Below are positions 5,796-12,302 of a DNA stretch of 27,086 nt, one piece after another. Both the position numbers and the translations under genes were made by a program. How positions within the stretch are numbered: the first letter of the stretch is position 1; every line of letters begins with the position of its first letter. Source of the stretch: a virus; the IMG/VR virus record IMGVR_UViG_3300027573_000098, positions 1 to 27,086 of that record; one strand, 5' to 3'. The notes below the pieces were generated by a model. It searched no databases and had not been told where the DNA came from. It saw nothing but the letters and a program-made list of their open reading frames with translations.

Positions 5796-6365
5796 ATGGT
5801 TAAACTATCCACCTATTTCATTAACGGGGAAAACCCCCGACAGATAAAAGATGAAAAATTCAGGCAATTAATGGGCAGCCTGCACAATTTTCCCCAAATG
5901 ATGGAACTTAGGCCCATTGTAGTGGATGAAAATAATATGGTACTGGGGGGAAATATGAGGTACAGGGCCCTGGTGGAAATGGGAGTGGTGGAAGTACCCG
6001 ACAGCTGGATAAAACGAACCAGTGAACTAACAGCCGACCAAAAAAGGGAGTTTATTATAAAAGATAACGCCACATTTGGGGCCTGGGATTGGGATATATT
6101 GGCAGATACCTGGGAGGCAGAGCAGCTGGAAGCCTGGGGCCTGGATATACCCGATTTAACCGGCAAAAAGAAAGTAGAATTTAATGCCAGCACCACCCCG
6201 GATTTTACCATTAACCTGGTGTACAATAGTGAGGAAAATTATAACCTGGTAAAAAACAAACTGGCCAAAATAGCCGCCACCCCGGAAGAGGCAATATGGA
6301 AACTATTAACCCACTGGGATAACTTAAAACTGATTGATAACGGTAAAGCCATTTTAAAACAATAA
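5796..6365 (+). CDS. ParB/sulfiredoxin-like nuclease-domain protein, 189 aa
   Basis: The N-terminal domain has the ParB-N layout: NPRQIKDEKFRQLMGSL (residues 13-29), then LRPIVVD (38-44), then GGNMRYRA (51-58), the phage version of the GGERRxRA box. After it comes an acidic helical part rich in Trp (AWDWDILADTWEAEQLEAW). The C-terminal 60 residues are unassigned. Such proteins are often found next to small and large terminase genes, as here, with a proposed ATPase/CTPase or nuclease role. ATG 5796 is chosen; a TTG at 5772 lies in the terminator T run. Confidence 0.85.
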   Translation: MVKLSTYFINGENPRQIKDEKFRQLMGSLHNFPQMMELRPIVVDENNMVLGGNMRYRALVEMGVVEVPDSWIKRTSELTADQKREFIIKDNATFGAWDWDILADTWEAEQLEAWGLDIPDLTGKKKVEFNASTTPDFTINLVYNSEENYNLVKNKLAKIAATPEEAIWKLLTHWDNLKLIDNGKAILKQ

Positions 6366-6375
6366 ACCTTTTTTT

Positions 6376-6729
6376 ATGCCTGGGGGTTACCAAAAAATAA
6401 GGCCTGCAGATGGCAGAGCCCCATTTACAAAAGAAAACCAGCCACCAAACAGGGGGAGGAAGAGCACAAAAATTTTAACCGATTTACTAACAAAACAATT
6501 GAAGAGTAAAAAGGATATTATGGTAACTGGTATTGACCCCCTAACAGATAAACAAATTACCATACGGGTACCCATGCCCACCAGGGAGGTTATTATAGGG
6601 GCCCTATTGAGGCAGGCCGCAAAGGGTAACCTGATGGCCATAAAGGAAATTTTTGATAGGACAGAGGGCAAAGCCATGCAACCAGTGGAAATTGAGGATG
6701 GGTTACACATTCATGTAACCAGGATATAA
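6376..6729 (+). CDS. Probable terminase small subunit, 117 aa
   Basis: The N-terminus is basic and polar (FTKENQPPNRGRKS, residues 18-31), as in phage proteins of the DUF5681 type. The C-terminal helix AAKGNLMAIKEIFDRTEGKA (about 81-100) is the other hallmark of that group. These proteins sit just before large terminases and are taken to be DNA-recognition small subunits; the assignment rests on this pattern and position. It starts 10 bases after the ParB-like gene and ends 13 bases before the large terminase. Confidence 0.7.
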   Translation: MPGGYQKIRPADGRAPFTKENQPPNRGRKSTKILTDLLTKQLKSKKDIMVTGIDPLTDKQITIRVPMPTREVIIGALLRQAAKGNLMAIKEIFDRTEGKAMQPVEIEDGLHIHVTRI

Positions 6730-6742
6730 AAGCCCCCCAGGG

Positions 6743-8422
6743 ATGAAAGAAAAAAGCGTTTATGTAACAATTGATAGGGATGTTTATTTACCCTGTTTTC
6801 AGCACCTTTTAGATGAAAATGATATTGATATTGAGTTAATATGGGGAGGACGCGACAGTGGCAAAAGTAAATTTTTGGCCCAGCTGATGGTTGAAAGGGC
6901 CATGAAACCAAATTACTTTAGATGCCTATTGATTAAGGAAACCCACGAAAGTATTAGGGATGCCCAATGGCAAATGATTAAAGACACTGCAGAGCAGTGG
7001 AACGTTGAAAGGTTTTTTAAATTCACCACCGGCCTGTTAGGGATAACCTGTATTGCTGGGGGAACATTCCACCCCAGGGGGATGGATAACCCGGCCAAAA
7101 TTCGTTCATTTACAAACCCCAGTGATGCCTGGGTGGAAGAGGGCAGCCAAATAAGTGAAGAGGCATTTATTACCCTTATTACCGGGTTACGTTCAGATTA
7201 TGGCCCAGTTAAACTATGGATAACATTTAACCCGGAAGCCACCACCCCGGATTATAAAGATTTTTGGATTTATAAAATGTTTTTTGCCAAATACCCTGGC
7301 CAGGTAAATTTTACCGGAACCATTGAGTTAAAAATACCCACCCCAAATGGTGAAAAACTGATAAGGTTAAAATATAGGAGTACCCATGTAACATACCATG
7401 ATAACCCCTATGTGAGCCCCCAGCGTGTGGCATTTCACGAAAGTTTAAAAGATACAAACTTTTACTGGTACCAGGTTTTTACCCTGGGTAAATGGGGTAA
7501 CATTGAAAATGGGAGCCCCTGGGCATACTCATTTAACAGGGCCCGGCACGTTAGCAATGGCGTAACAATACCCCACCCTATTTTAAACAAAAACGAGCCT
7601 GTTTATTTATCATGGGATTTTAACCGAAACCCAATGACCTGCACAGTAATACAACATTACCGGCAAAAGATTAGAGTATTAAGAACCATACGCATACCTA
7701 AAAGCGGGGTTGATGGCATGTGCAAACACATACTGGAATTATACCCAGGGGCCCTGTTTATTGTAACCGGGGATTATAACGGGAATGCAGAAAGCAGCCT
7801 ATTTGCAGAACAGGTTACCCACTACCTTTTAATAAAACAATACCTGGGCCTATCAGATAACCAGCTACAAACAAAACCAAACCCCAGGCAGGCCAAAAAT
7901 TCCACCCACGTTAATACATGCCTGGCCTATTATGACATTGTAATACATGGCATTGATGCTGCAGCCCTGGTTTTTGACCTGGTGAATGTAAAAAGGAGGG
8001 CTGATGGTACCATTTTAAAACTGGATAGGGATGACCCCGCCCAGCAGGCTGATGCATTAGATACGTTAAGGTATTTTTTAAATACGTTTTTAGCCTGGTT
8101 TAAACCCGATGCAGGCAATTTAAAGGGAGTGCAGGTAAATGTATTGCCAGGGCCCGATTGGGAGCCCCTACAGCCCCAATGGCCTGCAGCTGGCAGTATG
8201 CAGCACTATGTACCCGACCCGGAGGGGGCCAATGTTATACATGATGCCATTTATGCCATTAAAAATGGCCACCAGGTATTTTGCAGCAAATACGAATATT
8301 ACGAAATGGTAAGGCCTGCACTTTTAAGCCATGCAGGGGAGTGGGCAGAGGATGGCCTATTAACCCAGGCCAGCCAGGCAGTAACAGAGGTTAAAAGATT
8401 AGACAACCATTTTACCAGCTGA
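6743..8422 (+). CDS. terL: Terminase large subunit, 559 aa
   Basis: This is the motor ATPase and nuclease that packs DNA into the procapsid. The ATPase part shows a Walker A-like GGRDSGKS (residues 35-42), a Walker B-like AWVEE (129-133) and the coupling motif TFNPEA (161-166). The RNase H-like nuclease part shows acidic residues in the expected order, SWDFN (D292), TGDYNG (D344) and ADALDTLRY (D437/D440). About 100 residues follow the last nuclease motif with no recognised domain. The gene ends in TGA and is followed by promoter P4 rather than a portal gene. Confidence 0.95.
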   Translation: MKEKSVYVTIDRDVYLPCFQHLLDENDIDIELIWGGRDSGKSKFLAQLMVERAMKPNYFRCLLIKETHESIRDAQWQMIKDTAEQWNVERFFKFTTGLLGITCIAGGTFHPRGMDNPAKIRSFTNPSDAWVEEGSQISEEAFITLITGLRSDYGPVKLWITFNPEATTPDYKDFWIYKMFFAKYPGQVNFTGTIELKIPTPNGEKLIRLKYRSTHVTYHDNPYVSPQRVAFHESLKDTNFYWYQVFTLGKWGNIENGSPWAYSFNRARHVSNGVTIPHPILNKNEPVYLSWDFNRNPMTCTVIQHYRQKIRVLRTIRIPKSGVDGMCKHILELYPGALFIVTGDYNGNAESSLFAEQVTHYLLIKQYLGLSDNQLQTKPNPRQAKNSTHVNTCLAYYDIVIHGIDAAALVFDLVNVKRRADGTILKLDRDDPAQQADALDTLRYFLNTFLAWFKPDAGNLKGVQVNVLPGPDWEPLQPQWPAAGSMQHYVPDPEGANVIHDAIYAIKNGHQVFCSKYEYYEMVRPALLSHAGEWAEDGLLTQASQAVTEVKRLDNHFTS

Positions 8423-8442
8423 AAAAAATAATTTATATTTTA

Positions 8443-8474
8443 TTTGGTGTAATGATTTGTTTACACTTACTTTG
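8443..8474 (+). promoter_or_regulatory. Promoter P4 with internal dyad
   Basis: TTTG 8443-8446 is followed by GTGTAAT (8447-8453), GATTTG and TTTACAC (8460-8466), then TTACTTTG at 8467-8474. The -7 box has one change from TAnnTTTG or is one base shorter. The dyad matches at six of seven positions. Confidence 0.75.
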
Positions 8475-8501
8475 TGGAAACAAATAAAAAAACCACCAGT
8501 T

Positions 8502-8744
8502 ATGAATTACAAATTAATCGTAAAAGAAACCGGAAACAAAGCAGCCAAATTTAGTTACACCGTTATAGATGAAACCGGCAAAGTAATCAGCACCAGGAAC
8601 AGCAACCGCGAATATGTGGCCTGCACTATTGGAGGCAGTTATTATTTTGGCAGGTTAGATTTAATCGGTAAAGGCGACCATGCCAGGCACGTTAAACACT
8701 GCATTGCAGCTGGAAAAGAACCGGCCCCGATAGCCTACAAATAA
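8502..8744 (+). CDS. Hypothetical protein, 80 aa
   Basis: ATG 8502 follows AAAAAAACCACCAGTT, 27 bases after the P4 -7 box. An in-frame ATG at 8457 lies inside the promoter. The protein begins with a beta hairpin-like segment (YKLIVKETGNKAAKFSYTVID), followed by TGKVISTRNS, YVACTIGGSYYFGR and a basic His-containing end. This layout suggests a small beta-sheet protein. It is a single-gene cassette between P4 and a terminator. The function is unknown. Confidence 0.7.
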   Translation: MNYKLIVKETGNKAAKFSYTVIDETGKVISTRNSNREYVACTIGGSYYFGRLDLIGKGDHARHVKHCIAAGKEPAPIAYK

Positions 8745-8753
8745 ACAAACACC

Positions 8754-8780
8754 ACCTGGGGCCCCGGCCCTGGGTTTTTT
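8754..8780 (+). terminator. Rho-independent terminator with G-U pairs
   Basis: ACCTGGGGCC (8754-8763) can pair with GGCCCTGGGT (8766-8775) in RNA through eight Watson-Crick and two G-U pairs, with the centre opened as a loop, followed by six T. Confidence 0.7.
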
Positions 8781-8802
8781 AAAACCAATAAAAAACAGCA
8801 CC

Positions 8803-9027
8803 ATGCCAAAGACAATTAATGTAAAAGTGAAAACAACAGAAATTTTTTTGATTGAAAAAAAAGATGATGAAGGGAAAAAAACCTATCAGATAACCGTAAA
8901 TGGTGAAAATGCCTATTATGCCCCGTTTACTGATGAAACAAAGGCAAAGGCCGCCACGTTAGATGAAATATTATTGGCCCAAAAAGATAGCCGGGTTTAT
9001 GTGGCCTGGCATTCAATAAAAGTTTAA
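8803..9027 (+). CDS. Hypothetical protein, 74 aa
   Basis: The start follows AAAAAACAGCACC, the recurrent leader. The protein is very rich in Lys and Thr and probably forms a small beta sheet (INVKVKTTEIFLIEKK, KKTYQITVNG), then a helix (TKAKAATLDEILLAQK) and a final strand. It sits between two terminators with no visible promoter of its own, so it depends on read-through from P4. No family is recognised. Confidence 0.7.
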   Translation: MPKTINVKVKTTEIFLIEKKDDEGKKTYQITVNGENAYYAPFTDETKAKAATLDEILLAQKDSRVYVAWHSIKV

Positions 9028-9031
9028 CCAC

Positions 9032-9053
9032 AGGGCCCCAGGCCCTTTTTTTT
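9032..9053 (+). terminator. Rho-independent terminator
   Basis: AGGGCC (9032-9037) pairs with GGCCCT (9041-9046) around CCA and runs into eight T. It begins five bases after the stop at 9027. Confidence 0.85.
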
Positions 9054-9076
9054 ATTACACCTATAAAAACACCACC

Positions 9077-9325
9077 ATGAAAAAACCAACATTTAGAAAC
9101 TGGCACCGGCCAGCCTATTGGTACAGAGCAAAGCCACAGGATTTAAATTTTGTTATGCCCCGTAAAGATGGCAATTGCCTGGAAATTAAAGCCACCAGCA
9201 AAGATGGCCAGGAAATAATTTTTAACCTGGATGAAGAGTTAACCAAATTGTTTTTATTACACCTGGATAAAAGTTATTTTGGTAAGAAAGTAACCAGGGA
9301 AATGTACGGATTACCTAAAGTTTAA
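9077..9325 (+). CDS. Hypothetical protein, 82 aa
   Basis: ATG 9077 follows AAAAACACCACC. The N-terminus is basic and aromatic (FRNWHRPAYWYRAK). A strand-rich part follows (NCLEIKATSKDGQEIIFNLDEE), then a helix (LTKLFLLHLDKSYF). The next gene starts ten bases after this stop, so the two form a pair. I do not recognise the family. Confidence 0.7.
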   Translation: MKKPTFRNWHRPAYWYRAKPQDLNFVMPRKDGNCLEIKATSKDGQEIIFNLDEELTKLFLLHLDKSYFGKKVTREMYGLPKV

Positions 9326-9335
9326 AAACACCATT

Positions 9336-9575
9336 ATGAAAACACTGATTTTTGAATTTCCCAAAATTTATGGCCTGGAATACCTGGAAAAAAAAGCCTA
9401 CCAGGAAAAGGTTGAAAAAATTATACGCATAGAGGCCCCCAAATGTGGCCTGGAATGGAAAGCAGCATTTATTAATATTACCTGCAGCCAGGATGAAGGG
9501 AACGCCATACAGGCCACCCTATTTATGTTTTACCGGGTAAAGCCCTGGCATGATTTAATAGGAGCCGAAAAATAA
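9336..9575 (+). CDS. Hypothetical protein, 79 aa
   Basis: The gene lies behind TTTAAAAACACCATT and is paired with the one before it. The product looks like a small alpha/beta protein: strand KTLIFEFPKI, a Lys/Glu helix (LEKKAYQEKVEKIIRI), strand WKAAFINITCS, and strand IQATLFMFYRV. This resembles a single ferredoxin-like unit, but no known family is recognised. The end is followed directly by promoter P5. Confidence 0.7.
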   Translation: MKTLIFEFPKIYGLEYLEKKAYQEKVEKIIRIEAPKCGLEWKAAFINITCSQDEGNAIQATLFMFYRVKPWHDLIGAEK

Positions 9576-9586
9576 AATAAAATTTA

Positions 9587-9619
9587 TTTGGTGTAATGAA
9601 TTGTTTACACTTAAATTTG
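9587..9619 (+). promoter_or_regulatory. Promoter P5 with internal dyad
   Basis: TTTG 9587-9590 and TAAATTTG 9612-9619 have a 21-base spacer. The dyad GTGTAAT (9591-9597), GAATTG, TTTACAC (9604-9610) is nearly identical to that in P4. Confidence 0.85.
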
Positions 9620-9638
9620 TGTAACAAAAGCAAAAAAC

Positions 9639-9902
9639 ATGATACAGGAAATTAAAAAAGGGGATAGCGTTAGGTTTTCAGAACACCCTTTTAATTTAGA
9701 AATTAAAGGAGTAAGTGAAAAAGCCTTTTTAGTTGTTATTACTAATAACAGCTGGTTACACGAAAGTGCTAAAAGCGTTTGGGTGCCAAAAAGTTTATGT
9801 ACTGTTTATGAAGTAAAAGCAGCTGGCACCGGGTTTACCCAATTTGGCAGCCTGTTTATGGTTAAAGATTTACCCACCTGGTTTGCAAAAAAAACTTTTT
9901 AA
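9639..9902 (+). CDS. Hypothetical beta-rich protein, 87 aa
   Basis: The start lies 19 bases after the P5 -7 box, behind CAAAAGCAAAAAAC. The N-terminal IQEIKKGDSVRFSEH looks like the first strand of an SH3-like barrel. Alternating strands follow (KAFLVVITNNSWL, KSVWVPKSLCTVYEV, FGSLFMVKDLPTWF). This part of the window uses fewer CCTGG-containing codons than its neighbours. No specific family or partner is recognised. Confidence 0.7.
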   Translation: MIQEIKKGDSVRFSEHPFNLEIKGVSEKAFLVVITNNSWLHESAKSVWVPKSLCTVYEVKAAGTGFTQFGSLFMVKDLPTWFAKKTF

Positions 9903-9911
9903 TAAAACACC

Positions 9912-9929
9912 GGGGGCCTACCAGCCCCC
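9912..9929 (+). other. Intercistronic hairpin GGGGGC/GCCCCC
   Basis: GGGGGC (9912-9917) pairs with GCCCCC (9924-9929) around CTACCA. No T run follows (ATTTAAAACACC), so it is not a standard terminator. A near-identical hairpin occurs at 10588-10606. Both are preceded by AAAACACC. Confidence 0.7.
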
Positions 9930-9946
9930 ATTTAAAACACCCCGTT

Positions 9947-10237
9947 ATGGAACAAAAAACCGACCGCGAAAAAATTGCAGACATTTACAATGAGTTTCCA
10001 TTTGAAAAAGTGCTGGCCTATATGGTATTAACAGGCTGGAAATGGAGGGATAAAACCCCCGACCTGGAAGAGATTAAAACAACGGCCTACAGTTGCCTGG
10101 ATAGGGCATTAACTGAGGGAAAGCCGGAGGAAAGTTATAGTGGTGGCACTGGTGGGTTTTATGCCTATAGATTTAAATGGAGTGGTAAACTATTTTTTAA
10201 ATTGGCCTTTGAACCCTGGCACAAAAGCAGTTATTAA
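9947..10237 (+). CDS. Hypothetical protein, 96 aa
   Basis: The start lies behind TTAAAACACCCCGTT. The N-terminal half is helical (EKIADIYNEFPFEKVLAYM). A TGWKWRDKTPDLEEIKTTAYSCL stretch, a Gly-rich turn (SYSGGTGGFYAYRF) and an aromatic end (KLFFKLAFEPWHKS) follow. I recall small phage proteins with this YMxxTxWxW...P...E...A layout but none with a known role. It is second in the P5 transcript and is followed by a strong terminator. Confidence 0.72.
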   Translation: MEQKTDREKIADIYNEFPFEKVLAYMVLTGWKWRDKTPDLEEIKTTAYSCLDRALTEGKPEESYSGGTGGFYAYRFKWSGKLFFKLAFEPWHKSSY

Positions 10238-10248
10238 TTGCGTATTAC

Positions 10249-10274
10249 AGGCCCCCCACCAGGGGCCTTTTTTT
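10249..10274 (+). terminator. Rho-independent terminator
   Basis: AGGCCCC (10249-10255) pairs with GGGGCCT (10262-10268) around CCACCA and runs into seven T. It closes the P5 unit 12 bases after the stop. Confidence 0.88.
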
Positions 10275-10302
10275 ATGCGTAAAAAAATATTTTTAAAATT
10301 TA

Positions 10303-10335
10303 TTTGGTGTAATTAAATTATTACACCTATATTTG
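10303..10335 (+). promoter_or_regulatory. Promoter P6 with perfect 8-bp dyad
   Basis: This is the clearest family member. TTTG 10303-10306 and TATATTTG 10328-10335 are 21 bases apart. GGTGTAAT (10306-10313) and ATTACACC (10320-10327) form a perfect dyad around TAAATT, ending exactly at the -7 box. Confidence 0.9.
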
Positions 10336-10354
10336 TGTAACAAAACAAAAAGAT

Positions 10355-10579
10355 ATGAAAAACACGAAAAACACCCCAGCAGAAAACGCAGCAATTGAAA
10401 TTTTAAAAAGTGAAAAAGAAACTTTGCCTAACAGGTTACGGCAATCATATAGAAATTTAATTGAAAAGGGAATAATTGAGCCAGTTTATAGAGATTTTGA
10501 ATTTAAAGGAACGATTTTAAAAAATTTCCTGGTAGCCTACAAAATAGATGGCAAAGAATATAAAAACGCGAATTTATAA
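10355..10579 (+). CDS. Hypothetical protein, 74 aa
   Basis: The start is 19 bases after the P6 -7 box. The protein is basic and mostly helical at the N-terminus (AENAAIEILKSEKETLPNRL, RQSYRNLIEKGII). It ends with strands (FEFKGTILKNFLVAYKIDG). The LPNRLRQSYRNLIEKGII part could be a small helix-turn-helix-like unit, but I cannot support that further. It precedes the PAPS-reductase-like gene in the same transcript, separated by a hairpin. Confidence 0.68.
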   Translation: MKNTKNTPAENAAIEILKSEKETLPNRLRQSYRNLIEKGIIEPVYRDFEFKGTILKNFLVAYKIDGKEYKNANL

Positions 10580-10587
10580 AAAACACC

Positions 10588-10606
10588 GGGGGCCTAACCA
10601 GCCCCC
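10588..10606 (+). other. Intercistronic hairpin GGGGGC/GCCCCC
   Basis: GGGGGC (10588-10593) pairs with GCCCCC (10601-10606) around CTAACCA, with no T run after it. It differs from the hairpin at 9912 by one extra loop base. It sits 15 bases before the PAPS-reductase-like start and could slow mRNA decay or modulate translation. Confidence 0.7.
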
Positions 10607-10620
10607 ACAAATTACACCCC

Positions 10621-11409
10621 ATGAATTTACACGAATACACTTTGATTATTATTAACAGCAGCGCCGGTAAAGATAGCCTGGCCAGTATGTGGGAAATTAA
10701 CAGGATGGCCCAGGAACAAAATTTTCCTGCAGATAAAATTTTTGTGAGCCACCAATGTTTAGGTAAAATGGAATGGCCAGGCACCAGGGAACTGGCAGAA
10801 AGGCAGGCCAGGAAATTTGGATGGGGTTTTGAAGTTTCTAAATACAGGGATGCAGCCGGCCAGGAAATTAGTTTACTGGAATATGCAGAGAAAAGGGGCA
10901 AATGGCCAGCTAAAAAACAAAGGTGGTGTACCAGTGAATTTAAAAGGGGTGCAGGGGCCAGGGTAGTAACCAAATTAACCAAAGGCCTGGGGGATTGTAA
11001 AGTATTGCACGTTTTCGGTTTTAGGGCCCAGGAAAGTGCAGATAGGGCCAAAAAGCAAACCCTGGTTTTAAATACCAGGATAAGCAGCAAAAAAAGAAAG
11101 GTTTATGATTATTTGCCGATACACAATTGGAGCAGTTTTGAAGTTTGGGCCACCATTAAAGGGGCAGGCCTGGAATACCACCCGGCCTATGATTTAGGTA
11201 TGCCCCGGCTAAGTTGCGTATTTTGCATTTTTAGCCCATTTCAGGCCCTGGTAATTGCCGGCAAACATAACCCCCAGCTGTTAGATGAATATGTAAAGGT
11301 GGAGGCCAAAATTGGCCATACGTTTACAGCTGCACACAGCCTGGCAGAAGTAAAAGCAGTGGTGGAAGCCGGGGCCATTGTTGAAAGTGTGGAAGATTGG
11401 GTTATGTAA
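10621..11409 (+). CDS. PAPS-reductase-family (PP-loop) protein, 262 aa
   Basis: The N-terminus carries the PP-loop NSSAGKDS (residues 12-19), which binds the phosphates of ATP or PAPS in adenine nucleotide alpha hydrolases. WCTSEFKR (102-109), GFRAQESADRAK (133-144) and SCVFC (198-202) follow in the order typical of this family; the Cys residues may bind a metal or Fe-S cluster. Phage members are not assimilatory sulfate reductases in any shown way. Relatives include IbrA and DndC-like proteins. It is the largest gene of the accessory block. The substrate is unknown. Confidence 0.85.
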   Translation: MNLHEYTLIIINSSAGKDSLASMWEINRMAQEQNFPADKIFVSHQCLGKMEWPGTRELAERQARKFGWGFEVSKYRDAAGQEISLLEYAEKRGKWPAKKQRWCTSEFKRGAGARVVTKLTKGLGDCKVLHVFGFRAQESADRAKKQTLVLNTRISSKKRKVYDYLPIHNWSSFEVWATIKGAGLEYHPAYDLGMPRLSCVFCIFSPFQALVIAGKHNPQLLDEYVKVEAKIGHTFTAAHSLAEVKAVVEAGAIVESVEDWVM

Positions 11410-11422
11410 AAAATATTTTAAA

Positions 11423-11459
11423 AAAAGTAAGTGTATAAAATATGATACACTTACTTTTG
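11423..11459 (+). promoter_or_regulatory. Promoter P7 variant with 14-bp dyad
   Basis: TACTTTTG (11452-11459) fits the -7 box. A perfect 14-bp dyad, AAAAGTAAGTGTAT (11423-11436) and ATACACTTACTTTT (11445-11458), surrounds it, much longer than in the other promoters and overlapping the -7 box itself. No TTTG is present at the -33 position. The next ATG is 27 bases after the -7 box. Confidence 0.65.
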
Positions 11460-11486
11460 CATTCAATAAAAAACAAAACAAACACT

Positions 11487-11684
11487 ATGGATTTATTTGA
11501 GCAGCCGGAATTATTGCCAGCGGAAGTGCAGGCCATTTTAAATGGGTATGATTGCGACAGCGACCCATACCACGAATGTAACCGGGTTAATAATGCCCTG
11601 GCCCCCCTGGGGTATTCGTTCAGCTGGGGCCTGGATGGCCAGCCCTATGATTTAACCTTTAACCCAGCCACATGCAGGAACTAA
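11487..11684 (+). CDS. Conserved small phage protein, 65 aa
   Basis: ATG 11487 follows AAAACAAACACT. An in-frame ATG at 11442 lies inside the promoter dyad and is rejected. The layout ELLPAEVQAIL (residues 8-18), YHECNRVNNALAPLGYSFSWGLDGQPYDL resembles small phage proteins of unknown role that share LPxEVQxIL, a spaced Cys, and GYxFxxGLDxxPYxL. Identification is from memory of that pattern. Its end overlaps the next gene by 13 bases. Confidence 0.75.
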   Translation: MDLFEQPELLPAEVQAILNGYDCDSDPYHECNRVNNALAPLGYSFSWGLDGQPYDLTFNPATCRN

Positions 11685-11938
11685 AATTTAAACTGGAAAC
11701 CATAAATTTTTATTTTAAACTAAACGGGGTAAGTGTTTTTATAAACTGGCAACCCCTGGGGCCAGGTTTGATAAATAACCATTTTCACGAAAACGTTTAC
11801 AGGGTAAGGGTAGGTTATAAAGGAAAGGAAATGTATTTTGATACAGGTTTTACCCCCAAAGTTGCCACCAGCCAGCATTTAATTAAAACAGCTATAAAAA
11901 CAAATGATTTAACAACAACTAAAAAACAAACAACATGA
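11672..11938 (+). CDS. Hypothetical protein, 88 aa
   Basis: It begins inside the last codons of the previous gene and ends with an ATGA-type overlap into the next, so three genes are translationally linked. The sequence is beta-rich (KLETINFYFKLNGVSVFINW, VYRVRVGYKGKEMYFDTGF) with a Thr/Lys tail. The function is unknown. Confidence 0.65.
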   Translation: MQELKFKLETINFYFKLNGVSVFINWQPLGPGLINNHFHENVYRVRVGYKGKEMYFDTGFTPKVATSQHLIKTAIKTNDLTTTKKQTT

Positions 11939-12129
11939 ACGATGTTTTTAAATTTATAAAAGCAGATAAATTTTTTCCAATTTACTGCCCTGATATTAGG
12001 AGTTACAACCATAAAATGAGGGGGAAAAATGGAAGGGGTAACCCCGTTACCTTTACACTGGAAGAGGAAAGAGCCATTAAAAAAGGCATTAGGGAAATGC
12101 TGAAAGAGTTAACAGCAAAACAACAATAA
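11935..12129 (+). CDS. Small GKNGRGNP-motif protein, 64 aa (paralog A)
   Basis: The protein shares its whole core with the product of 15258-15545: F-x-x-V/I-K-A, FFPxYCPxI near residues 13-20, KMxGKNGRGNPxxFT near 27-41, and a basic helix with KKGIREMLKEL. A conserved basic Gly-rich loop followed by a helix suggests nucleic-acid binding, but this is inference. The gene overlaps the previous stop by four bases and is followed one base later by a 48-codon gene. I do not know a named family for it. Confidence 0.72.
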   Translation: MNDVFKFIKADKFFPIYCPDIRSYNHKMRGKNGRGNPVTFTLEEERAIKKGIREMLKELTAKQQ

Positions 12130-12130
12130 T

Positions 12131-12277
12131 ATGTACCAGGTATTGTATTATTTAAAGGGCCAGCCATGCGATATAAAAAAAGGGTTTTTAACCAGGCAGC
12201 TGGCATGGGCATGGGTAGAAAGCCAGCTGGAAAATATTGATTGGTACCGGATAGAAAAGCAGCAATGCAATAATTAA
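12131..12277 (+). CDS. Small hypothetical protein, 48 aa
   Basis: ATG 12131 is one base after the previous stop (TAATATG), typical of the tight coupling here. The 48-codon frame gives MYQVLYYLKGQPCDIKKGF and then a Trp-rich helix (LTRQLAWAWVESQLENIDWY). It looks like a real folded mini-protein rather than random translation. It fills what would otherwise be a 170-base gap. No family is recognised. Confidence 0.6.
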   Translation: MYQVLYYLKGQPCDIKKGFLTRQLAWAWVESQLENIDWYRIEKQQCNN

Positions 12278-12302
12278 CCTATAAAAAACACCACCACCGC
12301 GA

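Noticed and set aside
5459-5812. 117-codon minus-strand frame
   Set aside because: It runs opposite to supported + genes and across a terminator. Its composition is Leu/Phe/Gly/Ser-rich shadow translation, and no minus-strand promoter was seen.
5617-5847. 76-codon + frame across the terminator before the ParB-like gene
   Set aside because: It covers two supported frames and the terminator, and its product is Pro-rich translation of the hairpin region.
8457-8501. Upstream start at 8457 for the 80-residue gene
   Set aside because: It lies within promoter P4. The 15 extra residues (FTLTLWKQIKKPP) are translated promoter and leader.
10503-11090. 195-codon minus-strand frame
   Set aside because: It lies antisense to the PP-loop PAPS-reductase-like gene, whose motifs are clear. 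The product is Leu/Ser/Cys-rich, as expected for antisense of this codon usage.
11423-11458. 14-bp inverted repeat as a terminator
   Set aside because: The stem is A/T-rich with few G-C pairs and only TTTT at its end. It carries a -7 box and precedes a gene by 27 bases, so an operator fits better.
11442-11486. ATG 11442 as start of the 65-residue gene
   Set aside because: It lies in the centre of the P7 dyad, before the -7 box. ATG 11487 has the usual leader and spacing.
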